From: Trissonchulus latispiculum
Taxonomy: Eukaryota > Nematoda > Enoplea > Enoplida > Ironidae
Direction: 5' to 3'
Assembly (NCBI GenBank): GCA_030248195.1
Contig: JASAND010020935.1
Coordinates: forward strand, 36,245-100,244
Length of the DNA stretch: 64,000 nt
Position 1 is the stretch's first letter. Each line of letters opens with the position of its first letter. Shown piece by piece: positions 55,101 to 63,650 of the stretch. Under the pieces are notes generated by a model. It worked only from the letters and a program-made list of their open reading frames with translations. It did no database searches and was not told the DNA's origin. A program made the position numbers and the translations under genes.

Positions 55101-58100
55101 AACGCCTAAACCCGGGTTAACCCTTTATGTACGCCGGTAGCTTAGAAGATACATTTTTCATGGACCTCTTCCGCACGAACGGCTTCCTGGATTGAGTTGT
55201 TGTTTGGTTTGTAACGAACCTTGATATGCCGCCTACATTTTGGAATTAAAGGAGCCTTCTGCCTTTTTTACATTTCAAGTTACGTAAGAAAATGTCTCTA
55301 ACATTTTGCCGAATTTGACAGTTTCACTTTGAAAATTTTGTATCTGCTCAGCTACAATCCGAAGTGACTACCAATTGAACCCCATAGCAAATGACACTCG
55401 AAGAATACGTTAAAAATACTTAAATTACTCTATCTCTTGTCGTTCACAAAATACGGTCACTTTTATGACATGTATTTTTTGGGAGACATTCGTATTTCAC
55501 CAATGTATCTCCTACGCTACTTTTGCTTTCCCAGCTTCAAATTTTGGAAAGATTGCCAGAAGCTATGTTCATGTCATCTGATTTTGCCCTATACGACTTA
55601 TTACAGCATTTTAAACATCATCACTCGTTAATTCCAAAACACAGTTACAGCAGAAGTAGCCATTTCATAAGCTTGAGCCTTCAATTCTTACCTAGGCTCC
55701 GATGTTTTGGTATTATTAAGCATGGTTTTTACTGAAGAAGCGGATGAACAATATAGCGAAAAATATACTAGTAATGGCGACTAGACTACGCATGTTTATT
55801 TACAGAGATAGAATATTGCTGGGAGAGGTCGCTGAGATTGTATTTTGTGATATCTACCGATAATTCAGTAACTTACCGTTTACTGGTAACAATTTCAAAA
55901 TAACCTCAGTACAGAACTTCCTCTTAGTGCTAATAGCATTACTCAGAAGTGTTAATCCTCTAAACCTGAAATGGATGCAATAGCTGCTAGTGGTTAACGC
56001 GCAAGCAAATAACAGAAACAGAGTGCGAAATCACAAATTTGTTAGGGATGCTCAGAAGCCCAATCCTACACCTGCACTTGGTACCTCCCCTCCCAGCATC
56101 ATCTCCAAGATGCATTCTTTCCGCCTAGAACAAATGCTTAGAGCCTAGGCTTTGTCAGAGTTCATTTCTAGAGTTATTTTTTATACTCACTTCATCCGCT
56201 TCTTCGGTTCTAAAGTCTGACCAAAAAATGTAGGGAGCGAAATTGTTTTGTTTATACTGAACTACCGGTACATTTTTGCTGCAGCAATGTTTTTATTTTC
56301 TGAACCGTCATGGCATGAACTTTCTTTTGGTTGAAAAAATTTTTTTAAAAAATTAAAATTCATCAAAAGAAGCCGATTTTTTAAGTTTTGAAAAATCAGT
56401 AGAAGTCAGGAACTAGCCGTTCGGTGGAAAATTAGCCCATGTCCCAAACATATTGAATCCCGAATATCAGCTGATTTCGCCTAAAATTGCGATAGTTATT
56501 CAATTTTTTCGATTTTCAAAATCCTTTGATCTTTGCCGCTTTTCCAACTTTGACTGGCTATTACTCGCGACTCACTTAATGCAAAAAATTTTTAATTGGA
56601 TTTTCAGGACCGCTTACGTGTCAGCTTTCATGTGATATATGTGGTTTTTCAAAATTTGAAAATCGGTTTTTTCGAAAAATACCACTTTTTGACCCAAAAT
56701 TTCGACAATGCGAATCTAGCAAAAGTGGGCAAAAATAATATTATCATAAAGTTTAATCTGAGCTGAATCCAACGATATAAAGGTTTCGTGGCTACGGCTT
56801 ATATTGCATCCGCATCGAAGTTTTAAACAATTTCGCTTTTTAGCCGGTTTTTGGCTAGTTTACACTATTTGCGGCAAATCAATGCACAATATAGCACAAC
56901 TTGTCAGAAATCAGCTGAAATAGGAAATTGTTTAAAAATTCGTTGCTGGGGCAATTTAAGCCGAAGCCACAAAAACTTTATATCGTTGGATTCAGCTCAG
57001 ATTAAACTTTCGCCCGTTTGCACCAACATCAAGATTATCTCTAGCTTAAGCTAGAGATAATTTTCAAGCTCAAGATTGACTTAGCTGTAGCTTATCTCTA
57101 AGTCTGAGTTAGAGATTATCTCCTGCACCAACCAAAATTAGTTCGAGATTATCTGATCTACAGCTTAAGCTCGAGATTATCTCGAGTTAAGGATTAACCA
57201 ATCAAATTCTGTTTTCGTGTCATGTGATGAACAGTTTCACCAATCAAGACACAGCCTTTCGTTTGGTTTAAAAGGCGACAATTTCAAATTTGAAGGGAAT
57301 CTGTCGACTACAAAATCACGTTTAGGTCGGAATCAGCCAGGAATAGATTGTGTTATTATCCATTATCATTATCCTTATTATCCAGTTCAATCATTTTAAA
57401 CAAGAATTGTAAGGGAAATCATATACAAAGATATTTGATTTATGTATAAAACATATATTTATTTATTTATTTATTTATGCATACCTACGTATACAACTAA
57501 AATGTTTTTGAACATATTGATTTAAATCTACCATTGTGTATTGTTTAATTTACCATTTTAAGGCTTGATCAAGTGTGGTAAGCTATGGTGTTTATAAAGT
57601 ATAATAATGTTCAAAACTTGTCAAAATGGAAGCAATGCTCATGAAGGGCTCATATTCAGTCATCTCTAATGGAAACCTCGAGATTATCTTGACTTAATCC
57701 TAGTCAGGTGTAGGATTAAAATTTCAGTAGTTGAAGATAATCTTGACCTCACGATTATCTCTAGCTTTAGTTGGTGCAATGCTCGGTCAAGATAATCTCC
57801 AGCTAATCTTGAGTTAATCTCGAGATAATCTCAAGCTAGAGATTATCTGGTTTGGTGCAATCCAGTGTTTATGACAAAGTTATTTTTACCCACTTTTGCT
57901 GGATTCGTATTGTCAAAATTTTGGGTCAAAAAGTGGTATTTTTCGAAAAAATCGATTTTCAAATTTTGAAAAACCACATATATCACATGAAAGCTGACAC
58001 GTAAGCGGTCCTGAAAATCCAATTAAAAAATTTTTGCATTGAGTGAGTCGCGAGTAATGGCCAGTCAAAGTTGGAAAAGCGGCAAAGATCAAAGGATTTT

Positions 58101-60147
58101 GAAAATCGAAAAAATTGAATAACTATAGCAATTTTTGAGGAAATCAGCTGATATTCGGGATTCAATATGTTTGGGACAAGGGCTAATTTTCCACCGAACG
58201 GCTAGTTCCTGACTTCTACTGATTTTTCAAAACTTAAAAAATCGGCTTCTTTTGATGAATTTTAATTTTTTTAAAAATTTTTTCAACCAAAAGAAAGTTT
58301 ATGCCATGACGGTTCAGAAAATATATACATTGCTGCAGCAAAAATGTACCGGTAATTCAGTATAAACAAAACAATTTCGCTCCCTACATTTTTTGGTCAG
58401 ACTTTAGAATGCGTTTTGTTACGAAAATAAGTAAGCCTAGATTTGAGCAGGAAGCACAAATTTATGAATTGCCTACACCTACGGTTATAGTATCAACGGA
58501 ACAAAGAAGAATTGTGCTTAAAAGGTTGTAATCTTTCCACTTGAATAAAATTGGGAGGGATGAAACTAGCTTCCGTCAGCCATCCAAAAATTTTGATGCA
58601 GGGGATGCATATGTAGCACTTGAGATACATTTGCGGTACCCTTCAAATACGAATGTATCTCTGTCGCTACATCACGTGACCGCTTACAGGGGCGCTGTGG
58701 CGCGACGCGAATGCCACCAAAACATTCACCGTCCTTCATAGGCTATGAAACAGTTGTCAGATAATTTTTAGCAGCTGGGGATTAAAGTGCTCGTATATAA
58801 AGGGTTAAGTCACAAACCCGGGTTAACTTGGCCATCTTTAACACATGAAGTTAACCCAGGTTAGCGACTTAACCCGGGTTTAGACTTTTATAACATCGGC
58901 CCCAGGACGTGCGTTGGAGATATGGATTCCAGAACATAATAGTACGGAGAGACAGCCACTTTTTGAATTGTATGTGTAATAAGCCAGTTACTGCGTATTT
59001 TTGACATTTTGATATTTCAAACTTTGAACCGAACTTTTTACAAGACTGGGCGAGAAAAGTTGAGAACTCTGCAGCAGCGGTGGCAATCTTCCTCTCTCCA
59101 CACATCAAAAAATAAATTGATCTGCTGCTGCGTTTAGTGTTTTAAAACGTCGCTGGCGGAAACCAACCATGCTTTGAAATTTTTTCAACAACTCAAGAAG
59201 AAACAATTAGTGATACAAATGCAGTACGAGGGAGCTGTGTCATCCTATGCTGTCAGTTTCGCACAATTTTGCTTAGTCGACCTTTTTAAGACCTGTAAAA
59301 GGTGGTTTATCTATTCCGCCATTTTTGCATTACAACGACACAAGTTAGAGAAGTGCAAATAAACTTAAAAGAAAGTATATACTAAGTCAGCCAGGTAAGA
59401 TGGCATGTATAATCCAGTTCTCAAGCCCTAATAATAAAGAAGGTCCCGCCAAAATCCCCAAAAAGTTGGTGTTCTCCCATGGCTATGCTTATGAGATATT
59501 TCCTATCCTTATAGACATCTCTAGAGTGTTGCAAGTTACATGCTACTGAACGTTTTTGCACTTTTTTCGATATTACCCCATGGTCAACGTTCACAACCGC
59601 TACTCTACAGGGTATTTTTGCTTCTCTCGGGATTTTTTGGAGTCCCAAATTTTTGCCAAAAAAAGGCCAATTTTCAAAAATTTTCCGGCTTCGCCGGAGA
59701 TTTTTTGGTAAAATAGCTATTTTTAGCTTAAATCCTGGCATTTTTGAGAACTTTTTGCGTTTCACCATGCAAAATACGCAAAAATACCATTTTTTGGCTC
59801 GTTTTTGCAAAAAATCTTCTCCCCGAAAATTTCTTCCATCCCCCCGGGCCCGGCCCCCCCTGGGCAAAAATCCCTAAAAATACCCTGCTCTATATACACC
59901 CACATTTAGTCATACTAATGTGTATATATCACGTATAAGCGTATTGCACAGGAAATCCGTACATTTCATTTAGCTTTGCTGTGACTGGTCCATTGTGCTG
60001 GGTTTCAATTATCACTTTATACTGGCATGCTCTAGAGGGTGAGAGACAAAGCACGTCACCATGCTCCAAGGAAACTTCAACGCCTTTTTCCAGCGGCGAC
60101 TGGAGCTGATTGCTTTCAGACGCTTTAATGATAAACATCTTGTGATT
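40134..60147 (-). CDS. APLF: APLF orthologue (aprataxin and PNK-like factor), 5' partial, 13 exons (gene span)
   Basis: APLF is a nuclear end-joining factor. Its FHA domain binds phosphorylated XRCC4/XRCC1, a short motif binds Ku, PBZ zinc fingers bind poly(ADP-ribose), and its acidic C-terminus chaperones histones. Exons in transcript order: 60147-59963, 54432-54137, 53881-53835, 52999-52927, 51377-51066, 50707-50490, 50141-49980, 49036-48962, 46993-46800, 46341-46168, 45869-45817, 41684-41578, 40193-40134. Phases match at all junctions; the first junction has two possible donors. The exons sum to about 651 residues (human APLF 511, from memory) even without the first FHA half. Diagnostic motifs: RKRILPAWML (Ku-binding), CQYGQQC...H...H and CKYGTAC...H...H (two PBZ fingers), YDRNDSFIDDSE and EAKRFIRS at the C-terminus. 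Exons 51377 to 48962 add an RGG/AT-hook/acidic block that I do not know from vertebrate APLF. The gene holds a Penelope-like element in the sense orientation in its 45816-41685 intron. Confidence 0.93.
40574..41301. mobile_element. About 730-bp inverted-repeat element in last APLF intron
   Basis: CCGGTATCCTGTTTTTTTTG at the left and, inverted, a CAAAA...CACAGCCGGTATC end at the right. The arms share TTGCGAAATTCCGC and GCAAAAAATTTTG words. Its interior holds the GGGGGCTCCGCCCCC hairpin with a CAGACCCCC tail at 41013-41040. Confidence 0.6.
41578..41684 (-). CDS. APLF: APLF exon: acidic histone-binding tail
   Basis: A 107-base exon, acceptor ATTTTTCAG, donor GTATAA, phase 1 to 0. It encodes EENDDPDTYDRNDSFIDDSE, corresponding to the vertebrate APLF EYDLNDSFLDDEE segment. 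The longer acidic stretch that follows in vertebrates is replaced by MITPTMSSQ, so the C-terminal acidic tail is shorter here. Confidence 0.92.
41700..42788. other. Flank downstream of the Penelope-like ORF
   Basis: Probably includes the element's 3' part. Between 42485 and 42765, ATAATTATGAC/ATATTTATGAC words recur at least five times. No host exon is supported here. Confidence 0.45.
42789..45605 (-). mobile_element. Penelope-like retroelement, Naiad-type: N-terminal GIY-YIG nuclease plus reverse transcriptase
   Basis: One uninterrupted frame from 45548 to 42789 (919 codons, open back to a stop near 45605). The first in-frame ATG is residue 35 (codon 45446-45444). Cysteines at 39-47 (CGSKNCKCC) precede a GIY-YIG nuclease at about 80-180: VIYLLTC, QYVGETGR, KRISEHR, and REKYWIKQLKTKYPYGLN with the catalytic Glu region. 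A Cys/His cluster follows at 368-382. Reverse transcriptase motifs: YIIPKFHKSP (562), motif A YDFTTLYTNLEH (647), motif B IGIPMGTNAAP (725), motif C FRYIDD (766-771), then LDLDITVNN (808). Nuclease before RT is the permuted order of Naiad/Chlamys-type elements; classic Penelope has it at the C-terminus. It lies in an APLF intron in the sense orientation. No stops or frameshifts were seen, so it may be recent. The element's ends were not determined. Confidence 0.92.
45817..45869 (-). CDS. APLF: APLF exon: PBZ2 second half
   Basis: A 53-base exon, acceptor TATTTTGCAG, donor GTTAGT, phase 2 in and 1 out. It encodes RNEQHRREFSHSRPPVA, giving C-x5-C-x6-H-x5-H for PBZ2 once joined. A decayed copy of the next exon's end lies immediately upstream of its acceptor (see findings). 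Confidence 0.9.
45885..46000 (-). pseudogene. Decayed duplicate of the 41684-41578 exon end and its downstream intron
   Basis: CAAGAAGTATTAGCGAA(A/G)TAAAAGTGAGAAATTA and GAACTCATAGTTGG are shared with 41522-41600 in the same order. On the minus strand this is the 3' end of the acidic-tail exon plus the first about 60 bases of its intron, now without a donor site, placed immediately upstream of the PBZ2 exon. Confidence 0.75.
46168..46341 (-). CDS. APLF: APLF exon: PBZ1 second half, PBZ2 first half
   Basis: A 174-base exon, acceptor TATATTCCAG, donor GTATAT, phase 2 in and out. It starts KNPDHLQAFSHPGDSDW (His ligands of PBZ1, near-identical to vertebrate APLF) and ends LPECKYGTACYR (Cys ligands of PBZ2). 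Both PBZ fingers are split by introns at the same codon position after CYR. Confidence 0.95.
46385..46519. mobile_element. Right-end fragment of the CTATAGTACGACC fold-back
   Basis: Ends AAGTTTGTACACACATTTTT then TGGTCGTACTATAG, like the right arm of 51402-52532. The left part is missing. It lies 44 bases upstream of the acceptor of the PBZ1/PBZ2 exon. Confidence 0.7.
46800..46993 (-). CDS. APLF: APLF exon: first half of PBZ finger 1
   Basis: A 194-base exon, acceptor TTTTTCAG, donor GTTAGT, phase 0 in and 2 out. It encodes a Pro/Ser/Arg-rich linker ending KRSPCQYGQQCYR, the first two zinc ligands of a PBZ finger. The finger is completed by the next exon. Confidence 0.9.
47118..47465. mobile_element. 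MITE, family CTGGCTTTTTCCTA, copy 1
   Basis: Ends CTGGCTTTTTCCTAGG and TAGGAAAAAGCCAA, flanked by ACTAA on both sides. The central hairpin is TCCGGCGAAGCCGGA, with G/C tracts near both ends. It lies in the APLF intron between 48961 and 46994. Confidence 0.78.
47466..48961. other. APLF intron, AT-rich with repeated CTGCGTATTTTTAATT words
   Basis: GTGCGTATTTTTAATT and CTGCGTATTTTTAATT at 47800-48200 suggest a decayed repeat. A G/C hairpin (GGGGGGGCGCAGCCCCC) lies at 47995. No exon is supported, and the phases of the neighbouring exons need none. Confidence 0.4.
48962..49036 (-). CDS. APLF: APLF exon: basic NLS-like plus acidic
   Basis: A 25-codon exon, phase 0 both ends, acceptor CTGTTTTAG, donor GTAAGT. 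It encodes SPRKKRRRSGRPSDDD then FVDDEP. PRKKRRR looks like a nuclear localisation signal. Confidence 0.82.
49060..49850. repeat. APLF intron with CATGGGGATCCCCATG-type words
   Basis: CCCCATGGGG/CATGGGGATTCCCATAG variants cluster at 49130-49185 and 49668-49800, partly inverted. They may be remnants of a fold-back element. Confidence 0.45.
49980..50141 (-). CDS. APLF: APLF exon: RGG and AT-hook motif plus Asp run
   Basis: A 162-base exon, phase 0 both ends, acceptor CTACTTTTAG, donor GTGAGC. It encodes a Gly/Arg tract ending RRGRGRPPKGS, a close match to the canonical AT-hook of HMGA proteins. This is followed by a run of seven Asp and DYDWSDE. Confidence 0.82.
50490..50707 (-). CDS. APLF: APLF exon: acidic patch and AT-hook-like motif
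   Basis: A 218-base exon, acceptor TTTTTTCAG, donor GTAAGC, phase 1 to 0. It encodes an acidic run (FNDNEDDDMFDNADD), then GGRRGRPPRDV (AT-hook core RGRP), then another acidic end (SEESGDSEE). The acidic and basic alternation suggests histone and DNA contacts; that is inference. Confidence 0.82.
51066..51377 (-). CDS. APLF: APLF exon: RGG-rich with AT-hook-like motif
   Basis: A 312-base exon, acceptor GAGTTTTTAG, donor GTGCGT, phase 1 in and out. It encodes a Ser/Gly start, a GGRGRGRGRGGRGRG tract, GRGRGRRPKKAE (AT-hook-like) and RRRTERRVASQR. A 1.13 kb fold-back element ends about 25 bases upstream of its acceptor, where the branch point and pyrimidine tract should be. An ATG three bases in (MAASTSG) could act as an alternative start. 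Confidence 0.8.
51402..52532. mobile_element. 1.13 kb fold-back element CTATAGTACGACC, full copy
   Basis: Ends CTATAGTACGACC and, inverted, GGTCGTATATACTATAG. The long arms include TTTGGCCGTTTATAGC and its inverse, and internal AATTCCGGAATTT-like words. It fills the intron between the Ku-binding exon and the first RGG exon, ending 25 bases from the acceptor. Confidence 0.88.
52927..52999 (-). CDS. APLF: APLF exon: Ku-binding motif
   Basis: A 73-base exon, acceptor CATTTTAG, donor GTACAT, phase 0 in and phase 1 out. It encodes SPPRKRILPAWML, a near-exact match to the APLF Ku80-binding motif (RKRxLPTWML in vertebrates, from memory). This short motif is among the strongest evidence for the gene's identity. 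Confidence 0.9.
53204..53604. mobile_element. MITE, family CTGGGCTTTT, full copy
   Basis: Ends CTGGGC(TGGGC)TTTTCTAGG and AAAAAAAGCCCAG, flanked by ACTAT on both sides (5 bp). It contains C/G tracts and a central TCCGGCAAAGCCGGA hairpin. It lies in the APLF intron between the linker microexon and the Ku-binding exon. Confidence 0.85.
53835..53881 (-). CDS. APLF: APLF microexon (linker)
   Basis: A 47-base exon, acceptor CATTTTTCAG, donor GTAGGT, phase 1 to phase 0. It encodes ADHGQARIDNSNEDL. The call rests on splice sites and phase fit with both neighbours rather than on sequence conservation. Confidence 0.65.
54137..54432 (-). CDS. APLF: APLF exon: linker, Ser/Thr/Asp-rich
   Basis: A 296-base exon, acceptor TTGTTTCAG, donor GTGAGC, phase 2 in and phase 1 out. 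It encodes a low-complexity linker rich in Ser, Thr, Ala and Asp with no recognised fold, as expected between FHA and the Ku-binding motif. It contains a near-repeat (DTIPLNAVGL and ATIPLAAAGL). Confidence 0.75.
55083..58906. mobile_element. 3.8 kb element with CC(A/T)GGG ends and AACCCGGGTT subterminal repeat
   Basis: Left CCAGGGCCCAATGTTATC...CCTAAACCCGGGTTAA and right, inverted, CCTGGGGCCGATGTTATA...TCTAAACCCGGGTTAA. It is interrupted by the fold-back at 56208-58409. I recognise no transposase. It lies in the APLF intron between FHA and linker exons. Confidence 0.68.
56208..58409. mobile_element. 2.2 kb fold-back element TTCTAAAGTCTGACC, nested
   Basis: Ends TTCTAAAGTCTGACC and GGTCAGACTTTAGAA. 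The arms are about 540 bp each (56208-56745 and 57870-58409) and nearly identical. The left inner side carries its own palindrome (56750-57010: GAGCTGAATCCAACGATATA and inverse). The loop is studded with GAGATTATCTC-type palindromic words (57030-57190 and 57670-57850). Confidence 0.88.
58906..59480. repeat. Dispersed repeat, copy 2 (related to 2200-3360)
   Basis: Same ordered blocks as the 2.2-3.4 kb copy. It lies in the APLF intron between the FHA exon and the linker exon. Confidence 0.6.
59608..59887. mobile_element. MITE, family CAGGGTATTTTT, copy 2
   Basis: Same terminal repeats as copy 1, flanked on both sides by CTCTA. The central hairpin is TCCGGCTTCGCCGGA. It lies in the APLF intron just 3' of the FHA exon. 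Confidence 0.85.
59963..60147 (-). CDS. APLF: APLF exon: second half of FHA domain
   Basis: Acceptor GTTTGTTTCAG. It encodes NHKMFIIKASESNQL, then EVSLEHGDVLCLSP and CQYKVII, matching the C-terminal strands of the APLF FHA domain (human pattern NPCFYQSS...LNPGDSFSLL...YIFRIL). The phospho-peptide-binding GR/SRxH half lies upstream and was not found in 60.2-64 kb. Two in-phase donors are possible, GTACGG (end 59963, chosen) or GTGATA (end 59933). Confidence 0.8.
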
Positions 60148-60176
60148 CTGAAACAAACAGTCTGCAATGTTAAGTA

Positions 60177-62119
60177 CTGGGCTTTTTCTACGGGGGGGCA
60201 CCCCTCTCCACATTTTCGGGTTTTCTCCCACTCCCCTTGAAGTGCCCAGAAAGCCAAATTTTAAGAATATTTGGTCAGAATTTTCTAAAATTTTCCGGCA
60301 TCGCCGGAATTTGTTTTGACTAAATTCGTCTATTTTTGGTGTTCTAAAACTTGATGATTGAGCATTTTTAGCCTAGTTTTATAGCAGTATAGTAAAGGTT
60401 CGGAAATAAATACGTACGATTTGGCAACTTATTGGATAACTTTTTATAGGATTGCCGTAGAGGTTCCAGATATGGTCCAGCATGTGTGGGGTGGGGTCTA
60501 GTTTCTTCCCATGCCCAAAGGTCCCGGGCAAGGGCTGCGTTTTCAGAAAAATATAAAAAAACTGACTGTATTTTTTCGGACCCAAATCAAAAAAATACAC
60601 GGGGTCGACAAAATAAAGGGCCAAAAATTCGCCTTTTCATTATCTGGCGCCAAAATGACAACACAAACCGTATATACAGATGCTGCTCATGCATTTTTCG
60701 TTGGCTGTTGACCTATCTTTCCAGTCTATGGTGGTTAATCTTCATTAGATAGGCCGCCTACCGCATATGGCCCGAAAAGCTTTTTCATCTGGCCCGATAC
60801 TGTATTTATCACGCAGTAATGTCAATAATGTTGCTTATTCAGTGGCCATATTTTTTTTATTCTGAACAAACGTAACGACAAAGAATAAATATCCAGCAGG
60901 CATCTAGAAGACCTTCTGAAAACCGTCATAGATGGTCATGGCTGTTAACATGAGTTCTGGAATCCCAATGCCTAGTGGAAGGGGTCGTCTACGTTGTTAT
61001 TTGTCCTCAAGCCGTGGGCACAATTGATTGTAAACCATCATTAAGCTCATTCAAAGTCGAAAAATTGACTGTTTTTAGTTCAGTGCTGAAAGCTTGCCTG
61101 CTGAGGAACCTGGCAGCCCGATCTGAGCATGTGAACGTTGCAAAAGTCGTTATAGTTTACCATATGGTATTATTTTTTAAGTTTACTCTAGATTCGTAAT
61201 TTTCCTGAGCTTTTTCAACTCGTTTCAATGCTCTAACTACCCGGAATATCGTCGACTTTTGTTACTGAGACTGTCGCAAGCAATTTTTTACAGAGGCTTG
61301 AGGTCCTGAAAATGCAATCGCAATAGGCTACTCGCTTCTAAAATTGAATCAATATTAATTGAATCACAGATGTAGCTGTGAATGTTAGCATAAACCGTTG
61401 CTAAAAGTCATTCCAGTAAAGTTCTGCTCAATTGATGACAAATTTTCAAGCCAATCATACGACACTGTAGTAAGGTAAAGGTTGACCCTTGGAACCAACC
61501 CAGGAGACCGTCAGTGCATGCTACAGCCATAAATACCGCTAAAAACTCGGAAACTCGACACCTGGTCGATTTCTAGCAGCTAAAATAACAATTTTTAGGT
61601 GAATGATTATTTCGGACCCAAGTTCCCAGCGGGTCCGAAAAAAATACACCCGCTGCTGCGCAACTTTGCGGCGCAGGGGCGCCCGAACTTGTTGCCAAAA
61701 AACTAGAAGCAATGTGTATTATGTTAAAACAATAGGTGCTACTATAGCTTTAGTGTAGCGAAAAAGAGCCAAAAAGTTGCCAACTGATCCTAAAGTTGAA
61801 AATCAACTTTTCATAGTACCATTTTTGAGCCCTCAGCCTGCGTGAGTGCGTGGCCTTGGGGAAACGGATACATACCATGGCTGGATATAAATAAGCTTGC
61901 GCTTTTATGGGGCACAGTTTGGCTGGGCTCCGTAGCTTCTAGCCCGACTTAGGGTGGGTGTATTTTTTCGAACCTTTACTATATATATGCAGAAAAATGC
62001 TGTTTTTATCGTATTTTTAGGCCAATTCCGCCACTTTTGGGTTTCCTCCACTACTGGAGGGGGGGCACCCACCAGTTCCACACCCCTACTCCCCTACTCT
62101 TTCGCCAAGAAAAAGCCCT
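60177..62119. mobile_element. MITE, family CTGGGCTTTT, split by a nested insertion
   Basis: The left part 60177-60390 and right part about 61981-62119 together match the 53204-53604 element (in reverse). The same 5-bp word AAGTA flanks the outer ends (60172-60176 and 62120-62124), so both parts are one insertion later interrupted by the 1.6 kb element inside. Confidence 0.78.
60391..61980. mobile_element. 1.6 kb inverted-repeat element nested in MITE
   Basis: Ends AGTAAAGGTTCGGAAATAAA and, inverted, TATTTTTTCGAACCTTTACT, with TAT/ATAT at both borders. No coding region was recognised. It contains scattered TTCGGACCCA words (near 60575 and 61612), the second with an inverted partner. Confidence 0.65.
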
Positions 62120-62424
62120 AAGTACGTACAATAACAACCAATTTTTAGAGTTTCGAAAGTGAGGCGCCAGGGAGGAGAGCTTTGAAAATTGGCTGTCGAG
62201 TATAAAAATTTTTAGTGAAAAATTAGCAGTTATATAAGGTAAAAACCCCAAAATCGGTGTTTTTAAACTTAAGATGTGCCTATGATTCTTAAAATTAGCT
62301 AAAAATTGAGAAAATACTGAAAACTTTTTAATTTTACAAAAAACTAGTGGTAAAAATGCCCTAAACGGGCATGCATGGGCTAGAATACGTAGGGAAAGAT
62401 GGGAGGGCGGAAAAATGCCAATAG

Positions 62425-62545
62425 ACATGACAATCGGCGCAGAAAATGATAGAAACTAGATTCAGTCCCGAATAGGGAATGCAGTCGGCGCTGAAAATGA
62501 TAGAAACTAGATTCAGCGCCGAATAGGGAATGCAGTCGGCGCTGA
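62425..62545. repeat. Tandem repeat, about 62-bp unit, two copies
   Basis: GAAAATGATAGAAACTAGAT followed by TCAG...CCGAATAGGGAATGCAGTCGGCGC occurs twice, plus a partial third. Each unit carries an inverted CAGCGCCGA/TCGGCGCTG pair. Confidence 0.8.
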
Positions 62546-62559
62546 ATTCGACGACCATT

Positions 62560-63000
62560 CCTAGTCATAATCAAAAAATTCATTTAACTTTGCTAGAGTT
62601 CCAAGAAAGTTGCAGTGTTTTCAAAACAGGGATTCAAAGTAAACAAGGATTTGTCGCGAAAATGGTGCCGTCTACATCCTTAGTCCAGTATTTGTACACA
62701 TAAAATATCTATTATAATTTTAGTTTACTCTTATTCTCACTGTTCAATAATAATAATAATTACATAATGAACATTACTGTTACAATCTAAATTAATGAAA
62801 AATTTAGCTCTATCTAGCTACGACCTCAGAGAACACCAGCTTTCACATTTTGCCAATTGGTGACTTTAGTTTGTTGTTGAATAATGACATTGTTATTTGA
62901 CTTTTCTGAGTAAAATGCAATGTTTTGCGCTACTCTGCCGATGTTATGTCGTTGGTAGCGTAGCAATATATAAATTTTCAACCATTATAAAACATAATAC
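62560..63000. other. No gene recognised
   Basis: AT-rich, with an AATAATAATAAT run near 62747. The missing first half of the APLF FHA domain was searched for here and elsewhere in 60.2-64 kb without success. Confidence 0.4.
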
Positions 63001-63190
63001 AAGAACCAAAAATGCTCCTTCGTCGCATGTAAAATACATATGGGTACTCTCAGGCAGGTTGTACAAACACGGAAACTAGCCTGTAAAATGCATATGAGTG
63101 GCGTTGAGGTTGTAAATTTAGGAAAACAAGTTGCAACGGCTTAACATATGAGCCTGTCCTACAACGGGGCTCATACTGGCGTATGTCATA
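63000..63190. repeat. Partial relative of the ACAAGTA..AAAATGCTCC fold-back
   Basis: ACAAGAACCAAAAATGCTCC then GCATGTAAAATACATATGGGTA, and later GTTGAGGTTGTAAA, parallel the left arm at 36401-36500. Only one arm is visible. Confidence 0.6.
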
Positions 63191-63399
63191 ATATAATTTG
63201 TCGATATTTGACTTCATATAAATAGCACGTAAAGCTTTTCATTACAAAATTGTCCTTCACACATGTTGTCGCTAAGACATTTATACTGTGCATACGCCAC
63301 GCCATTCCACTCTGCCCTCTGACTCAGAGCCAAGTGGGGAAAGCATTACGTATGTGAGAGTAGTGTATCATAGTGTTCCAAGAATACAGTAGGTGTACT

Positions 63400-63650
63400 C
63401 AGTGGCGCACATAGGAAATTTTTTCAGGGGGGGGGGCGGACCCAGTGTTTTTTTTGCTCAAAAACGCGTGTAATTACACACTTTTTTCTGGAAAATAGCA
63501 AAAAAATTTTGGCGACTGTGTAACGTTACACCAAAATTTCGGACAAATTTTACCAAATGGTCGGAACTTTTTCCAATGCTCATTCATTTGTTTCCACAAA
63601 TTTACCGTTTCTGGGGAGCTTCGCCCCCCACACCCCCCTTTTGCACCATG
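63400..63650. repeat. G-run repeat with GGGGAGCTTCGCCCCCC hairpin
   Basis: Starts CAGTGGCGCACATAGG with a long G run, and ends in a G/C hairpin followed by CACACCCCCC, similar to the 1430-1500 and 41013-41040 hairpins. Confidence 0.5.

Noticed and set aside
61841..61890. ATG followed by GTATGT on the minus strand as the first APLF exon
   Set aside because: It would encode only a methionine before the donor and leaves no room for the first half of the FHA domain. It also lies inside the nested 1.6 kb element.
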